From Halomonas sp. (lineage in GTDB: Bacteria; Pseudomonadota; Gammaproteobacteria; Pseudomonadales; Oleiphilaceae): a stretch of DNA of 6,753 bases. Below the pieces are notes generated by a model. It made no database searches. It saw only the letters and a list, made by a program, of their open reading frames with translations, and was not told where the DNA came from. Position numbers and translations under genes: made by a program. Shown piece by piece: positions 1-5,524 of the stretch. The first letter of the stretch is position 1, and each line of letters opens with the position of its first letter. The stretch spans positions 1 through 6,753 of the forward strand of contig SLIH01000272.1 of NCBI GenBank assembly GCA_007135745.1, written 5' to 3'.

Positions 1-297
1 CTGGAACGCCACCTGGGACTTCTGGGCCGCCACCATCACCCGGGTAATATCCACGTTGGGGTCACCCTGTTCGTACGCCGTCTGCAATTGGGCAGAATCC
101 TGTTGCAGATCGTTGACCCGATCCACGGCGCCCTGAAGAGTCTCGCCAAAACTGGGCCCCTCGGACTCCCTGGTCTGCCGGACCTGATCCGGCTTCTGTA
201 TCTCCGGCTGCTGCTGGATGCGCTGCTGTTCCTGCATCTGCTCGCGCAGCGCACGGATGTCAGTGAGAACGCTGCTTACATCAGCTCGATCAACCAT
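1..297 (-). CDS. fliE: Flagellar hook-basal body complex protein FliE (C-terminus outside window)
   Basis: FliE sits in the basal body between the MS ring and the proximal rod and is exported by the flagellar type III system. The 99 visible residues begin MVDRADVSSVL, pass through a Gln-rich, charged stretch (about 19-45), then match the family core: SFGETLQGAVDRVNDLQQ (about 49-66) and DVMVA-type DITRVMVAAQKSQVAFQ near 83-99. The usual C-terminal segment (about 10-15 residues ending in the conserved AYQEIMRM-like helix) lies beyond position 1, so the gene is cut by the window edge, not broken. The ATG start is supported by GGGAGG at 305-310 with a 7-base spacer. It is expected to open the fliEFGHIJ operon. 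A terminator after fleR and a sigma-54-type promoter at 363-378 indicate its own transcription unit. There is no signal peptide, as expected for a type III substrate. Confidence 0.9.
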   Translation of the reverse strand, partial: MVDRADVSSVLTDIRALREQMQEQQRIQQQPEIQKPDQVRQTRESEGPSFGETLQGAVDRVNDLQQDSAQLQTAYEQGDPNVDITRVMVAAQKSQVAFQ

Positions 298-362
298 GGT
301 TTAGCCTCCCATTTATCTTCCGCGGAGCCGAGACTCCAGCGGAGCGTCTGCATTACAAATAA

Positions 363-378
363 GCAAACGGGAGGCCAA
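363..378 (-). promoter_or_regulatory. Sigma-54 (-24/-12) promoter of fliE
   Basis: On the minus strand this reads TTGGCCTCCCGTTTGC. The invariant GG (376-375) and GC (364-363) are exactly 12 bases apart, and the -12 block TTTGC followed by TT is close to the TTGCW consensus. The -24 block is TTGGCC, one base off the usual TTGGCA. Transcription would start near 351, giving a leader of about 54 bases before the fliE ATG. An AT-rich stretch (about 383-420), containing TTTATG twice with a 16-base period, lies just upstream and could be a bendable or IHF-like spacer. By analogy with Pseudomonas aeruginosa the activator would be FleQ with RpoN. Confidence 0.75.
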
Positions 379-462
379 CACTCGTAGATACTTGTTATTT
401 ATGGTTTTTAATGTTTATGAGGAAGGATAACTGACGAATTGAGAAGCTGATCAGACGTCGGC

Positions 463-476
463 GTCGCATTTTTGAC
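463..476 (-). promoter_or_regulatory. Possible FleQ enhancer site upstream of fliE
   Basis: The minus strand reads GTCAAAAATGCGAC, matching 10 of 14 positions of the FleQ binding consensus GTCAATAAATTGAC (recalled from the Pseudomonas aeruginosa literature), with both outer arms GTCAA and GAC kept. It lies about 118 bases upstream of the predicted fliE start of transcription, a normal distance for an enhancer acting on a sigma-54 promoter. A 10/14 match can arise by chance, so this is only a candidate. Confidence 0.3.
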
Positions 477-491
477 GGCCCCAAAGACCAC

Positions 492-523
492 AAAAAAGCC
501 CGGGCTGAAACACAAACCCGGGC
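492..523 (-). terminator. Rho-independent terminator after fleR
   Basis: On the minus strand GCCCGGG (523-517) and GCCCGGG (504-498), which is its own reverse complement, form a 7-base-pair GC stem around a 12-base loop. It is followed directly by six T (497-492). It lies 30 bases past the fleR stop and upstream of the fliE promoter, so it separates the fleSR unit from the fliE operon. The opposite strand has no T-run after the stem, so it is one-directional. Confidence 0.9.
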
Positions 524-553
524 AACGGAGGTGGGGAGACCCACAGTTTACTT

Positions 554-1978
554 TTACGCCAGAGAAAGCTCTTCCTCTGGATTGATCCCATAATCTCTCA
601 TTTGCGCAAGCTTGTAGCGCAGGGTTCGTGGACTGATGCCGAGCCGCTCCGCCGCCTGTTTGCGACGACCGCGCTCGTCACGCAGGGTCTGCAGAATGAT
701 GCGGAATTCACGCTGGCGCAGATCCTCCCCAAGGGACGAGTCACCCGCATCAGCCGGTGATTCTTCTACCGGCTCAGCCGGGCGATTCACACTCTCAGTG
801 GCTACTCCAGGCGATTGCGCTTCAGCGGACCCATTGAGGCCACCGCTCATCGCCTGGTCAAGGCTCAGATCCTCGGCCGTGATCACCTGCCCCTGCTGCA
901 GGATCAAGGCTCGCTGAATGGCGTTATCCAGCTCACGTACGTTGCCTGGCCAATCGTGGCGATAAAGGGAATTTCTGGCGTCTTCGGCGAAGGTAACCCC
1001 GGCCAGTTTCATCTTGCTCGCATGCTTGTCCAGCAGATGGTTGGCAAGGGGCAGAATATCCTCGCGTCGCTCACGCAGTGGAAGCCACTGCAGAGGGAAC
1101 ACGCTCAACCGGTAATACAGATCCTCGCGGAAACGTCCCGCCGCAACGTGTTCCTGCAGGTCACGGTTGGTGGTCGCGATCACGCGTACATCCAGTTTGA
1201 TGGTGCGGCGCCCACCAACACGCTCCACTTCCCGCTCCTGAAGCACCCGCAGCAGCTTGGCCTGCAGGCCGATTTCCATCTCCGATATCTCATCCAGCAG
1301 AATGGTGCCCCCATTGGCCTGCTCGAATTTACCCGGCGAAGCGGCATGAGCACCGGTAAAGGCGCCCTTCTCGTGCCCAAAAAGAATGGCCTCCAGCATA
1401 TTTTCCGGAATCGCGGCACAATTGAGAGCGATAAAAGGCTCCGAAGCACGCTCCGAATGCTCGTGGATATATCGCGCCAGAACCTCCTTGCCGGTACCAC
1501 TTTCCCCGCAGATCATGACCGTGGAATCAGTCGCAGCAACCTTTCGCGCCAGTTGAAACATCCGTCGGCTTGCGGGGTCCTCGGCCACGGGCTGATCCCC
1601 GGAGCTTTGCTTTCGGGTTCCCAGTACTCGGGAAAGCACTTCCTTAAGCACCTGGGGCTGAAAAGGTTTGACCAGGTAGTCCACAGCCCCTGCCTGCATG
1701 GCGGTGACGGCCTGCTCGATACGACCGTAGGCCGTCATCAGGAGCATCGGTGTACCCGGGTGGCGACGCTGGACCTCCGCAAGCAGATCCACGCCGGACA
1801 TGCCGGGCATCTGAACATCGCTGACCACCAGGTCAAAATTCGCCGCCGCGAGCTTTTCCAGCGCTTCCTCACCGCTGCCCGCTTCCGTCACCCGATAACG
1901 CCCCACTTCCAGGGTCGTCACCAGAGCTTCACGCAGCTCAGCGTCATCCTCAACAATCAGAATTCCTGCCTTTGGCAT
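554..1978 (-). CDS. fleR: Sigma-54-dependent response regulator FleR (NtrC family)
   Basis: FleR receives phosphate from FleS and activates RpoN-dependent middle flagellar genes (in Pseudomonas aeruginosa, mainly rod and hook operons). The 474-residue product is close to the P. aeruginosa length of about 473. The receiver domain (1-120) has the acidic pocket E10-D11-D12, phospho-acceptor D54 in VVSDVQMPG, T82 and K104 in KPF. The AAA+ domain (about 134-365) has Walker A GESGTGKE (158-165), the sigma-54 contact loop GAFTGA (205-210), and Walker B ending in D229-E230. A linker of low complexity leads to a Fis-type helix-turn-helix (about 439-458, RKQAAERLGISPRTLRYKLA). The ATG at 1978 is chosen because AGGAGGT lies just upstream. 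An alternative ATG at 2005 would add nine residues (MNGEGQEVV) and overlap the fleS stop as ATGA, but it has no ribosome site. fleR follows fleS by 23 bases, so the two are co-transcribed. Confidence 0.95.
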   Translation of the reverse strand: MPKAGILIVEDDAELREALVTTLEVGRYRVTEAGSGEEALEKLAAANFDLVVSDVQMPGMSGVDLLAEVQRRHPGTPMLLMTAYGRIEQAVTAMQAGAVDYLVKPFQPQVLKEVLSRVLGTRKQSSGDQPVAEDPASRRMFQLARKVAATDSTVMICGESGTGKEVLARYIHEHSERASEPFIALNCAAIPENMLEAILFGHEKGAFTGAHAASPGKFEQANGGTILLDEISEMEIGLQAKLLRVLQEREVERVGGRRTIKLDVRVIATTNRDLQEHVAAGRFREDLYYRLSVFPLQWLPLRERREDILPLANHLLDKHASKMKLAGVTFAEDARNSLYRHDWPGNVRELDNAIQRALILQQGQVITAEDLSLDQAMSGGLNGSAEAQSPGVATESVNRPAEPVEESPADAGDSSLGEDLRQREFRIILQTLRDERGRRKQAAERLGISPRTLRYKLAQMRDYGINPEEELSLA

Positions 1979-1982
1979 GACT

Positions 1983-1989
1983 ACCTCCT
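1983..1989 (-). promoter_or_regulatory. Ribosome binding site that sets the fleR start
   Basis: The minus strand has the full Shine-Dalgarno AGGAGGT four bases before the ATG at 1978. It lies inside the nine-codon extension that the upstream ATG at 2005 would give. The protein alignment also favours the downstream start, because the receiver-domain first strand (GILIVEDD) begins at residue 5 from it. Confidence 0.8.
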
Positions 1990-2001
1990 GCCCCTCACCA
2001 T

Positions 2002-3231
2002 TCATTGCTCGATAATCGGCAACTCAATAAGCGCCCGGGCCCCAGAGCCTTCAGACACCAGATGAAATTCTCCGCGATGGGCCTGCACCACCGCCTTGAC
2101 CACCGCCAGCCCCAGGCCAGTGCCATGGGATTTGGTGGTATGGAACGCTTCGGTCAGCTGCTCGGCCTGCTCGGGCGCGAACCCCCGGCCGTTATCAACC
2201 AGTTCCAGCCAGGCCCGACCGTTGTCCACTCCACCACGCAACTCCAGGCGGTCCGCTCCTGCCTCAAGGCTGTTATTCACCAGATTCAGACAGGCCCCAA
2301 CCAGCGCCTCTCGGTTACAGGCAATGGCACAATGAGGCAAGGTTCCGGGACGAACCAGAGCCACACCACGGGATTGAATAAGCGTCTCGGCATGCTGGGC
2401 AACCGATGCTTCCCAGTCGGAAAGATTCAGCTGCTCCGCCAGGCGTATGTCGCCGCGCGCAAAAATGAGCATGTCGCGGACCTGCTGTTCCAGATGCTGC
2501 AGGCGGGACATCAGTTTATCCGCGCAGCGCACGCGCATGCTGTCCTCAATGTCCTGTTCACTCAGATGGCCGGCATAGAGCATGGCCGCGGAGAGCGGTG
2601 TGCGGATCTGGTGGGCCAGGGAGGCCACCATTCGCCCCATGGACGACAGACGCTCCGAACGGGCAAGGCGCGACTGCAGCTCGCGGGTTTCCGTCAGATC
2701 GGTGAGAAGGATCAGCTGACCCGGCTCATTGGCCATGGAGCGGATTTCGATGCTGACCCGACGCCCGTCATTCAACGAAACTTCGTGGCCGTCATCGCGT
2801 CTGGGTGCGAAACAACGCTGGATAATATCGAGCCAACGCTCGCCCTCAAGGGGTTCTCCAAGAAGATTGACTGCGGCGGGATTGCACTGACTGATAACAC
2901 CCTGACTGTCCAGCACCACCACGCCAGCAGGAAGCACATCCAGAAGCGTGGTGAGCCGATTGGCCAGTTGCTCCTTCTCCTCGAGCTCCAGGCGGCGCCG
3001 TTCCGCTTCATCATAAAGCCGACCGGAAAGTTGATTGACCCGGTCTTCCAGGGTTCGGTAGGAATCAGTGATCTGGCGTGACATCTGATTGAACAGTGTC
3101 AACGCTTCGTCCACCGCCCCCGCCTCGCGCTGTTCATCGGGAAACAGCGACGTGACTTTATGGTTTACGTCGGCCGCCGCGTTATCCGTCCCGGCGCCAT
3201 TACCCTCAAGCCAGAATGTTTGCTGCGTCAT
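2002..3231 (-). CDS. fleS: Soluble sensor histidine kinase FleS
   Basis: FleS autophosphorylates on a histidine and passes phosphate to FleR, controlling middle flagellar genes. The 409-residue protein has no membrane segment or signal peptide, so it is a cytoplasmic sensor, as in Pseudomonas aeruginosa FleS (about 402 residues). In order it shows a variable N-terminus; a charged helical, probably coiled-coil region (about 40-95); a PAS domain (about 95-185, LLDVLPAGVVVLDSQGVISQ onward); a dimerisation/phosphoacceptor domain with H207 in AHQIRTPL; and a HATPase domain with N-box N316-N320 (NLVNN), G1 box DNGRGF (346-351) and G2 box GTGLGLA (370-376). All catalytic boxes are intact. The ATG is preceded by AGGGGG (3237-3242) with a 5-base spacer. 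It is the first gene of a fleSR unit with its own sigma-54 promoter. What the PAS domain senses is not visible. Confidence 0.95.
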   Translation of the reverse strand: MTQQTFWLEGNGAGTDNAAADVNHKVTSLFPDEQREAGAVDEALTLFNQMSRQITDSYRTLEDRVNQLSGRLYDEAERRRLELEEKEQLANRLTTLLDVLPAGVVVLDSQGVISQCNPAAVNLLGEPLEGERWLDIIQRCFAPRRDDGHEVSLNDGRRVSIEIRSMANEPGQLILLTDLTETRELQSRLARSERLSSMGRMVASLAHQIRTPLSAAMLYAGHLSEQDIEDSMRVRCADKLMSRLQHLEQQVRDMLIFARGDIRLAEQLNLSDWEASVAQHAETLIQSRGVALVRPGTLPHCAIACNREALVGACLNLVNNSLEAGADRLELRGGVDNGRAWLELVDNGRGFAPEQAEQLTEAFHTTKSHGTGLGLAVVKAVVQAHRGEFHLVSEGSGARALIELPIIEQ

Positions 3232-3306
3232 TCATGCCCCCTGCCGGACGTTATGCCGGTTGGTCTTGTTATCAAAGACTCAGATCAGTCACCTGAAGGG
3301 GAATAA

Positions 3307-3321
3307 GCAGACACTGTGCCA
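3307..3321 (-). promoter_or_regulatory. Sigma-54 (-24/-12) promoter of fleSR
   Basis: The minus strand reads TGGCACAGTGTCTGC followed by TT. The TGGCAC block is a perfect -24 match, the -12 block is CTGC instead of TTGC, and GG (3320-3319) to GC (3308-3307) spacing is exactly 12. The start of transcription would be near 3295, with a leader of about 64 bases. An AT-rich tract (about 3323-3350) lies upstream. FleQ is the expected activator, by analogy with Pseudomonas aeruginosa, and is encoded directly upstream. Confidence 0.85.
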
Positions 3322-3397
3322 GAAACTATTTAAATCTTATTTTCAGACAGTTAAGTAGCGAGGCCCGGATAGGTTGGCGGATTTTTGGCGCTGAATT

Positions 3398-3416
3398 CGC
3401 CACGGGAGCCGTGGCG
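3398..3416 (-). terminator. Strong hairpin after fleQ without a T-run
   Basis: An 8-base-pair perfect stem (CGCCACGG pairing with CCGTGGCG) closes a 3-base loop, 23 bases past the fleQ stop and upstream of the fleSR promoter. Its position suits a fleQ terminator or 3' stabiliser. On the minus strand it is followed by AATTCAGCG and not a T-run; on the plus strand only TTTA follows. The 5' half CGCC at 3398-3401 could also pair with GGCG at 3387-3390. It may be a weak terminator, so some fleQ transcripts may read into fleSR. Confidence 0.45.
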
Positions 3417-3439
3417 TTTACAAAGATTTGACGTCACGA

Positions 3440-4873
3440 TCAGGCTTCATCACCCTCGCGCAGACCGTATTTGCGGACTTTTTCAACCAGGGTGGTACGG
3501 CGGATCCGAAGCTTCTCCGCAGCCCGTGCCACGACACCATTGGTCTCGTTCAGGGCCTGTTCAATCAGAGTGCGTTCCAGGTTGGTCAGGTAGTCTTTGA
3601 GGTCAATGCCGTTGACCGGCAGCAAAGCGGGCGCATCCAGACTGCCCATTCCCTCCACACCGACCGGCATGCCGGAATCCTCGACTTCACGCGTTTCATC
3701 GATGTCGTCGACGTAACGGAATTTCTTGGGCAGTTCCTGCACCCCGACAACGCCATAGGGATGAATGATCGCAAGCCGCTCAATCAGGTTCGCCAATTCC
3801 CGGACATTACCCGGCCAATCATGGCGACAGAGGCTGAGAATTGCGGCTGAATTGAGCCGGATCGAGCCACGCTTCTCCACCTCCATGCGGGAGATGAGTT
3901 CGTTGATCAACAGTGGCAGGTCTTCGGAACGTTCTCTCAGAGCCGGCATTTCGATGGGGAAGACATTAAGCCGGTAGTAAAGGTCTTCCCGGAACTCGCC
4001 GTTCTCGATCATCTCTTCAAGGTTCTTGTGCGTAGCAGCAATCACGCGGACGTCCGCCTCCAGGGTACGATTGCTACCCACCCGCTCAAAGGTCCGTTCC
4101 TGCAGCACGCGCAGAATCTTGACCTGCATGTTGAGCGGCATGTCGCCAATCTCGTCGAGGAACAGCGTCCCTCCTTCCGCCAGTTCAAAGCGCCCTGCCC
4201 GTGCACTGATGGCACCGGTAAAGGCGCCTTTCTCGTGTCCGAACAGCTCGCTTTCCAGAAGCTCGGCAGGTATGGCTCCGCAATTCACCGGCACGAAGGG
4301 CTTGTCCCGGCGCGGAGAATGGTAATGGAGGTTGCGCGCCACCACTTCCTTGCCGGTACCGGACTCACCGGTGATCAGGACACTGACCTCTTTATCCGCC
4401 ACCTGGGCCATGAGCTGGCGCACATGCTGAATCTTGCGGCTGGTGCCCACCAGGCTGCGGAAAAGCTGAACATCTCTCTGCTGTCCCCGCTGCCGGGTCA
4501 GCGCATATTGGTCACGGTATACCTGCGCACGGTAGAGAGAATCCACAAACTTGGTGTAGTTCAAAGGCCATTCAAGGCGAGCAATGATGCGCGACTGGGC
4601 TTCATCGGAAAGCCCTTCCAGGGGCGCATCGCCCAGCTGAAGGAAGGGAATGCCCGGCCGGCCATCGGCCAGTTCATTCAGGTGCTCAACGACCTGATCA
4701 CTTTCGGCATCGACAATGACAACGCCGATATCAGCGGCCTGCTCCAGAGACCCAGCCCAGTGAGCAGGCTCCGAGGCGATGACCGTCTCGCCCATGAATT
4801 CCAGAATGGTTTGGAGGTCGCGACGACGTTGCTGGTCGTCAACGATAATGAAAACGCTGGCTGTGTCAGACAT
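3440..4873 (-). CDS. fleQ: Master flagellar regulator FleQ (c-di-GMP-responsive enhancer-binding protein)
   Basis: FleQ sits at the top of the flagellar cascade, activates RpoN-dependent early genes, and in Pseudomonas also controls biofilm matrix genes in response to cyclic-di-GMP. The 477-residue protein has a degenerate receiver-like FleQ domain (1-120) in which the usual KP end motif is replaced (LEWPLNY), so phosphorylation is unlikely. The AAA+ domain has Walker A GESGTGKE (169-176), GAFTGA (216-221) and Walker B D240-E241. Residues used for c-di-GMP binding in P. aeruginosa are kept: LFRS (137-140), R180-N181 after Walker A, and the ExxxR pair E325/R329. A Fis-type helix-turn-helix occupies about 447-471 (VVARAAEKLRIRRTTLVEKV). 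The ATG at 4873 is preferred over an in-frame TTG immediately before it. No clear Shine-Dalgarno precedes it. It has its own sigma-70 promoter and is separated from fleS by 208 bases. Confidence 0.97.
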   Translation of the reverse strand: MSDTASVFIIVDDQQRRRDLQTILEFMGETVIASEPAHWAGSLEQAADIGVVIVDAESDQVVEHLNELADGRPGIPFLQLGDAPLEGLSDEAQSRIIARLEWPLNYTKFVDSLYRAQVYRDQYALTRQRGQQRDVQLFRSLVGTSRKIQHVRQLMAQVADKEVSVLITGESGTGKEVVARNLHYHSPRRDKPFVPVNCGAIPAELLESELFGHEKGAFTGAISARAGRFELAEGGTLFLDEIGDMPLNMQVKILRVLQERTFERVGSNRTLEADVRVIAATHKNLEEMIENGEFREDLYYRLNVFPIEMPALRERSEDLPLLINELISRMEVEKRGSIRLNSAAILSLCRHDWPGNVRELANLIERLAIIHPYGVVGVQELPKKFRYVDDIDETREVEDSGMPVGVEGMGSLDAPALLPVNGIDLKDYLTNLERTLIEQALNETNGVVARAAEKLRIRRTTLVEKVRKYGLREGDEA

Positions 4874-4876
4874 CAA

Positions 4877-4934
4877 CGGGGTGCCCCGGGTTGCTGTAAT
4901 ACTTATGTTCTCGGGGACCTGAATTACAACAGGT
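4877..4934 (-). promoter_or_regulatory. Structured fleQ leader with competing hairpins at the start codon
   Basis: The predicted leader runs from about 4970 to 4874. Next to the ATG, CGGGG (4888-4884) and CCCCG (4881-4877) form a tight hairpin that contains the only G-rich stretch able to serve as a ribosome site. The same CGGGG can instead pair with CCCCG at 4916-4912. A 9-base-pair stem with one G-U pair joins 4931-4923 to 4900-4892, while a competing 5-base-pair hairpin joins ACCTG and CAGGT (4917-4921 with 4930-4934). These pairings exclude each other. Function as a translational control element is inferred; I recognise no known riboswitch class. Confidence 0.35.
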
Positions 4935-4976
4935 CTGTGGAGTGGCGGTGCCGGTCTCCTGACGTTACTGACACGT

Positions 4977-5005
4977 ATTAAAGCCCCTTAATCGACATCA
5001 GTCAA
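4977..5005 (-). promoter_or_regulatory. Sigma-70 type promoter of fleQ
   Basis: The minus strand has -35 TTGACT (5005-5000, 5 of 6 to consensus), an exact 17-base spacer, and -10 TTTAAT (4982-4977, 5 of 6). Transcription would begin near 4970, leaving a leader of about 97 bases before the fleQ ATG. The -35 starts 16 bases past the fliT-like stop codon, and no terminator separates the two genes, so fleQ may also receive read-through from fliT. In Pseudomonas aeruginosa fleQ is likewise transcribed by the housekeeping sigma factor. Confidence 0.75.
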
Positions 5006-5014
5006 TTTTATGAC
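5001..5014 (-). promoter_or_regulatory. Putative FleQ operator over the fleQ -35 element
   Basis: The minus strand reads GTCATAAAATTGAC, 12 of 14 identical to the FleQ consensus GTCAATAAATTGAC (recalled), with perfect outer arms GTCA and TTGAC. Its last five bases are the first five of the -35 hexamer TTGACT. A protein bound here would block RNA polymerase, so the simplest reading is FleQ repressing its own gene. Confidence 0.55.
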
Positions 5015-5021
5015 GGTTTTG

Positions 5022-5336
5022 TTATCTTCCTGACCGCTGATTGTCCAGATAGGCCTGAGCCGCCTTCTGGGTACGGGACGTTTCCCGGATGCGGGCAGCC
5101 GCTGCATCCCGCTCTTCCACGGCCGCCTCACGCGCCTGCTCATACAATCCACGCAGAATTTCAAGCCGCTCGGCAACGCTCTCCCGAGTCAGCTCGCCCT
5201 CGCCGACGGCCGACGTCGCCTGCGAAATAAGCTCCCTGGCCCCTTCGTCAATCGCTGCCAGCGTTTCCCAATCCTCCTGCTCCACAGACCGGCGTGCCTG
5301 CGCAATCACCGAATCCAACGCTTCCAGACTGTTCAT
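5022..5336 (-). CDS. fliT: FliT-like flagellar chaperone
   Basis: FliT proteins are small helical export chaperones, best known for binding the filament cap protein FliD and, in enterics, the regulator FlhDC. This 104-residue product starts MNSLEALDSV, is almost wholly alpha-helical and charged, has no signal peptide or membrane segment, and ends with a basic, amphipathic helix (RIRETSRTQKAAQAYLDNQ, about 81-99) resembling the C-terminal helix of FliT proteins. Length fits the family (about 95-125). The position directly upstream of fleQ on the same strand matches pseudomonads, where fliD-fliS-fliT precede fleQ. The ATG has GGGAGG (5343-5348) with a 6-base spacer. FliT sequences are poorly conserved, so the call depends on context as much as on sequence. 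No fliS or fliD lies upstream here, which is unusual. The ORF is long, with normal ribosome site and codon use, so its being a real gene is firm. Confidence 0.6.
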   Translation of the reverse strand: MNSLEALDSVIAQARRSVEQEDWETLAAIDEGARELISQATSAVGEGELTRESVAERLEILRGLYEQAREAAVEERDAAAARIRETSRTQKAAQAYLDNQRSGR

Positions 5337-5490
5337 GCTTTACCTCCCGGAATCCCAATCCACATTAACCATTGTGAACCAGGAACACACAACATGACAC
5401 GCCTTCTGTGAACTCGCTAATGAGGAATAGGCGGAAGTTTTGAAATGTTCCCATTCGGTCATTAGTGTCATATCAATAACCACGTTAATA

Positions 5491-5505
5491 TCATCAGGCT
5501 GATGA
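5491..5505. promoter_or_regulatory. Perfect 15-base palindrome in the divergent intergenic region
   Basis: TCATCAGGCTGATGA is a 7-base inverted repeat around one central base, 19 bases upstream of the 97-residue gene at 5525. It sits where a dimeric repressor or activator could control that gene and the peptidase, and it could also form a short hairpin in the leader. I do not recognise it as the site of a named regulator. The rest of the divergent region (5337-5524) shows two TGTGAAC half-sites (5373-5379, 5407-5413) and no convincing -35/-10 pair or sigma-54 site on either strand. Confidence 0.3.
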
Positions 5506-5524
5506 ACAAAGGATTAGGATACGC

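Noticed and set aside
1979..2005. Longer FleR start (ATG at 2005) overlapping the fleS stop as ATGA
   Set aside because: The overlap is tempting for translational coupling, but there is no ribosome site before it. A full AGGAGGT precedes the ATG at 1978, which also fits the receiver-domain start.
815..2065. 416-codon plus-strand ORF opposite fleR
   Set aside because: It lies wholly antisense to a clear response regulator with intact motifs. Its translation has no recognisable domain, and it is explained by the codon pattern of the GC-rich gene on the other strand.
2005..3081. 358-codon plus-strand ORF opposite fleS
   Set aside because: Antisense shadow of the histidine kinase. The translation is rich in His, Gln and Arg with no domain, and no ribosome site is evident.
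3419..3432. FleQ-like box upstream of fleSR
   Set aside because: Only about 9 of 14 positions match and one arm is degraded. It is mentioned under the fleSR promoter but not annotated as a site.
4028..4981. 317-codon plus-strand ORF opposite fleQ
   Set aside because: Antisense shadow of fleQ with no recognisable domain. It also runs across the fleQ leader and promoter region.
5373..5413. Two TGTGAAC half-sites suggestive of CRP/Vfr binding
   Set aside because: The right halves do not fit TCACA at the proper spacing in either copy, so only half-sites are present.
5440..5468. Possible sigma-70 promoter (TTGAAA, 17-base spacer, TAGTGT) for the 97-residue gene
   Set aside because: The -10 matches only 3 of 6 positions, which is too weak to call.
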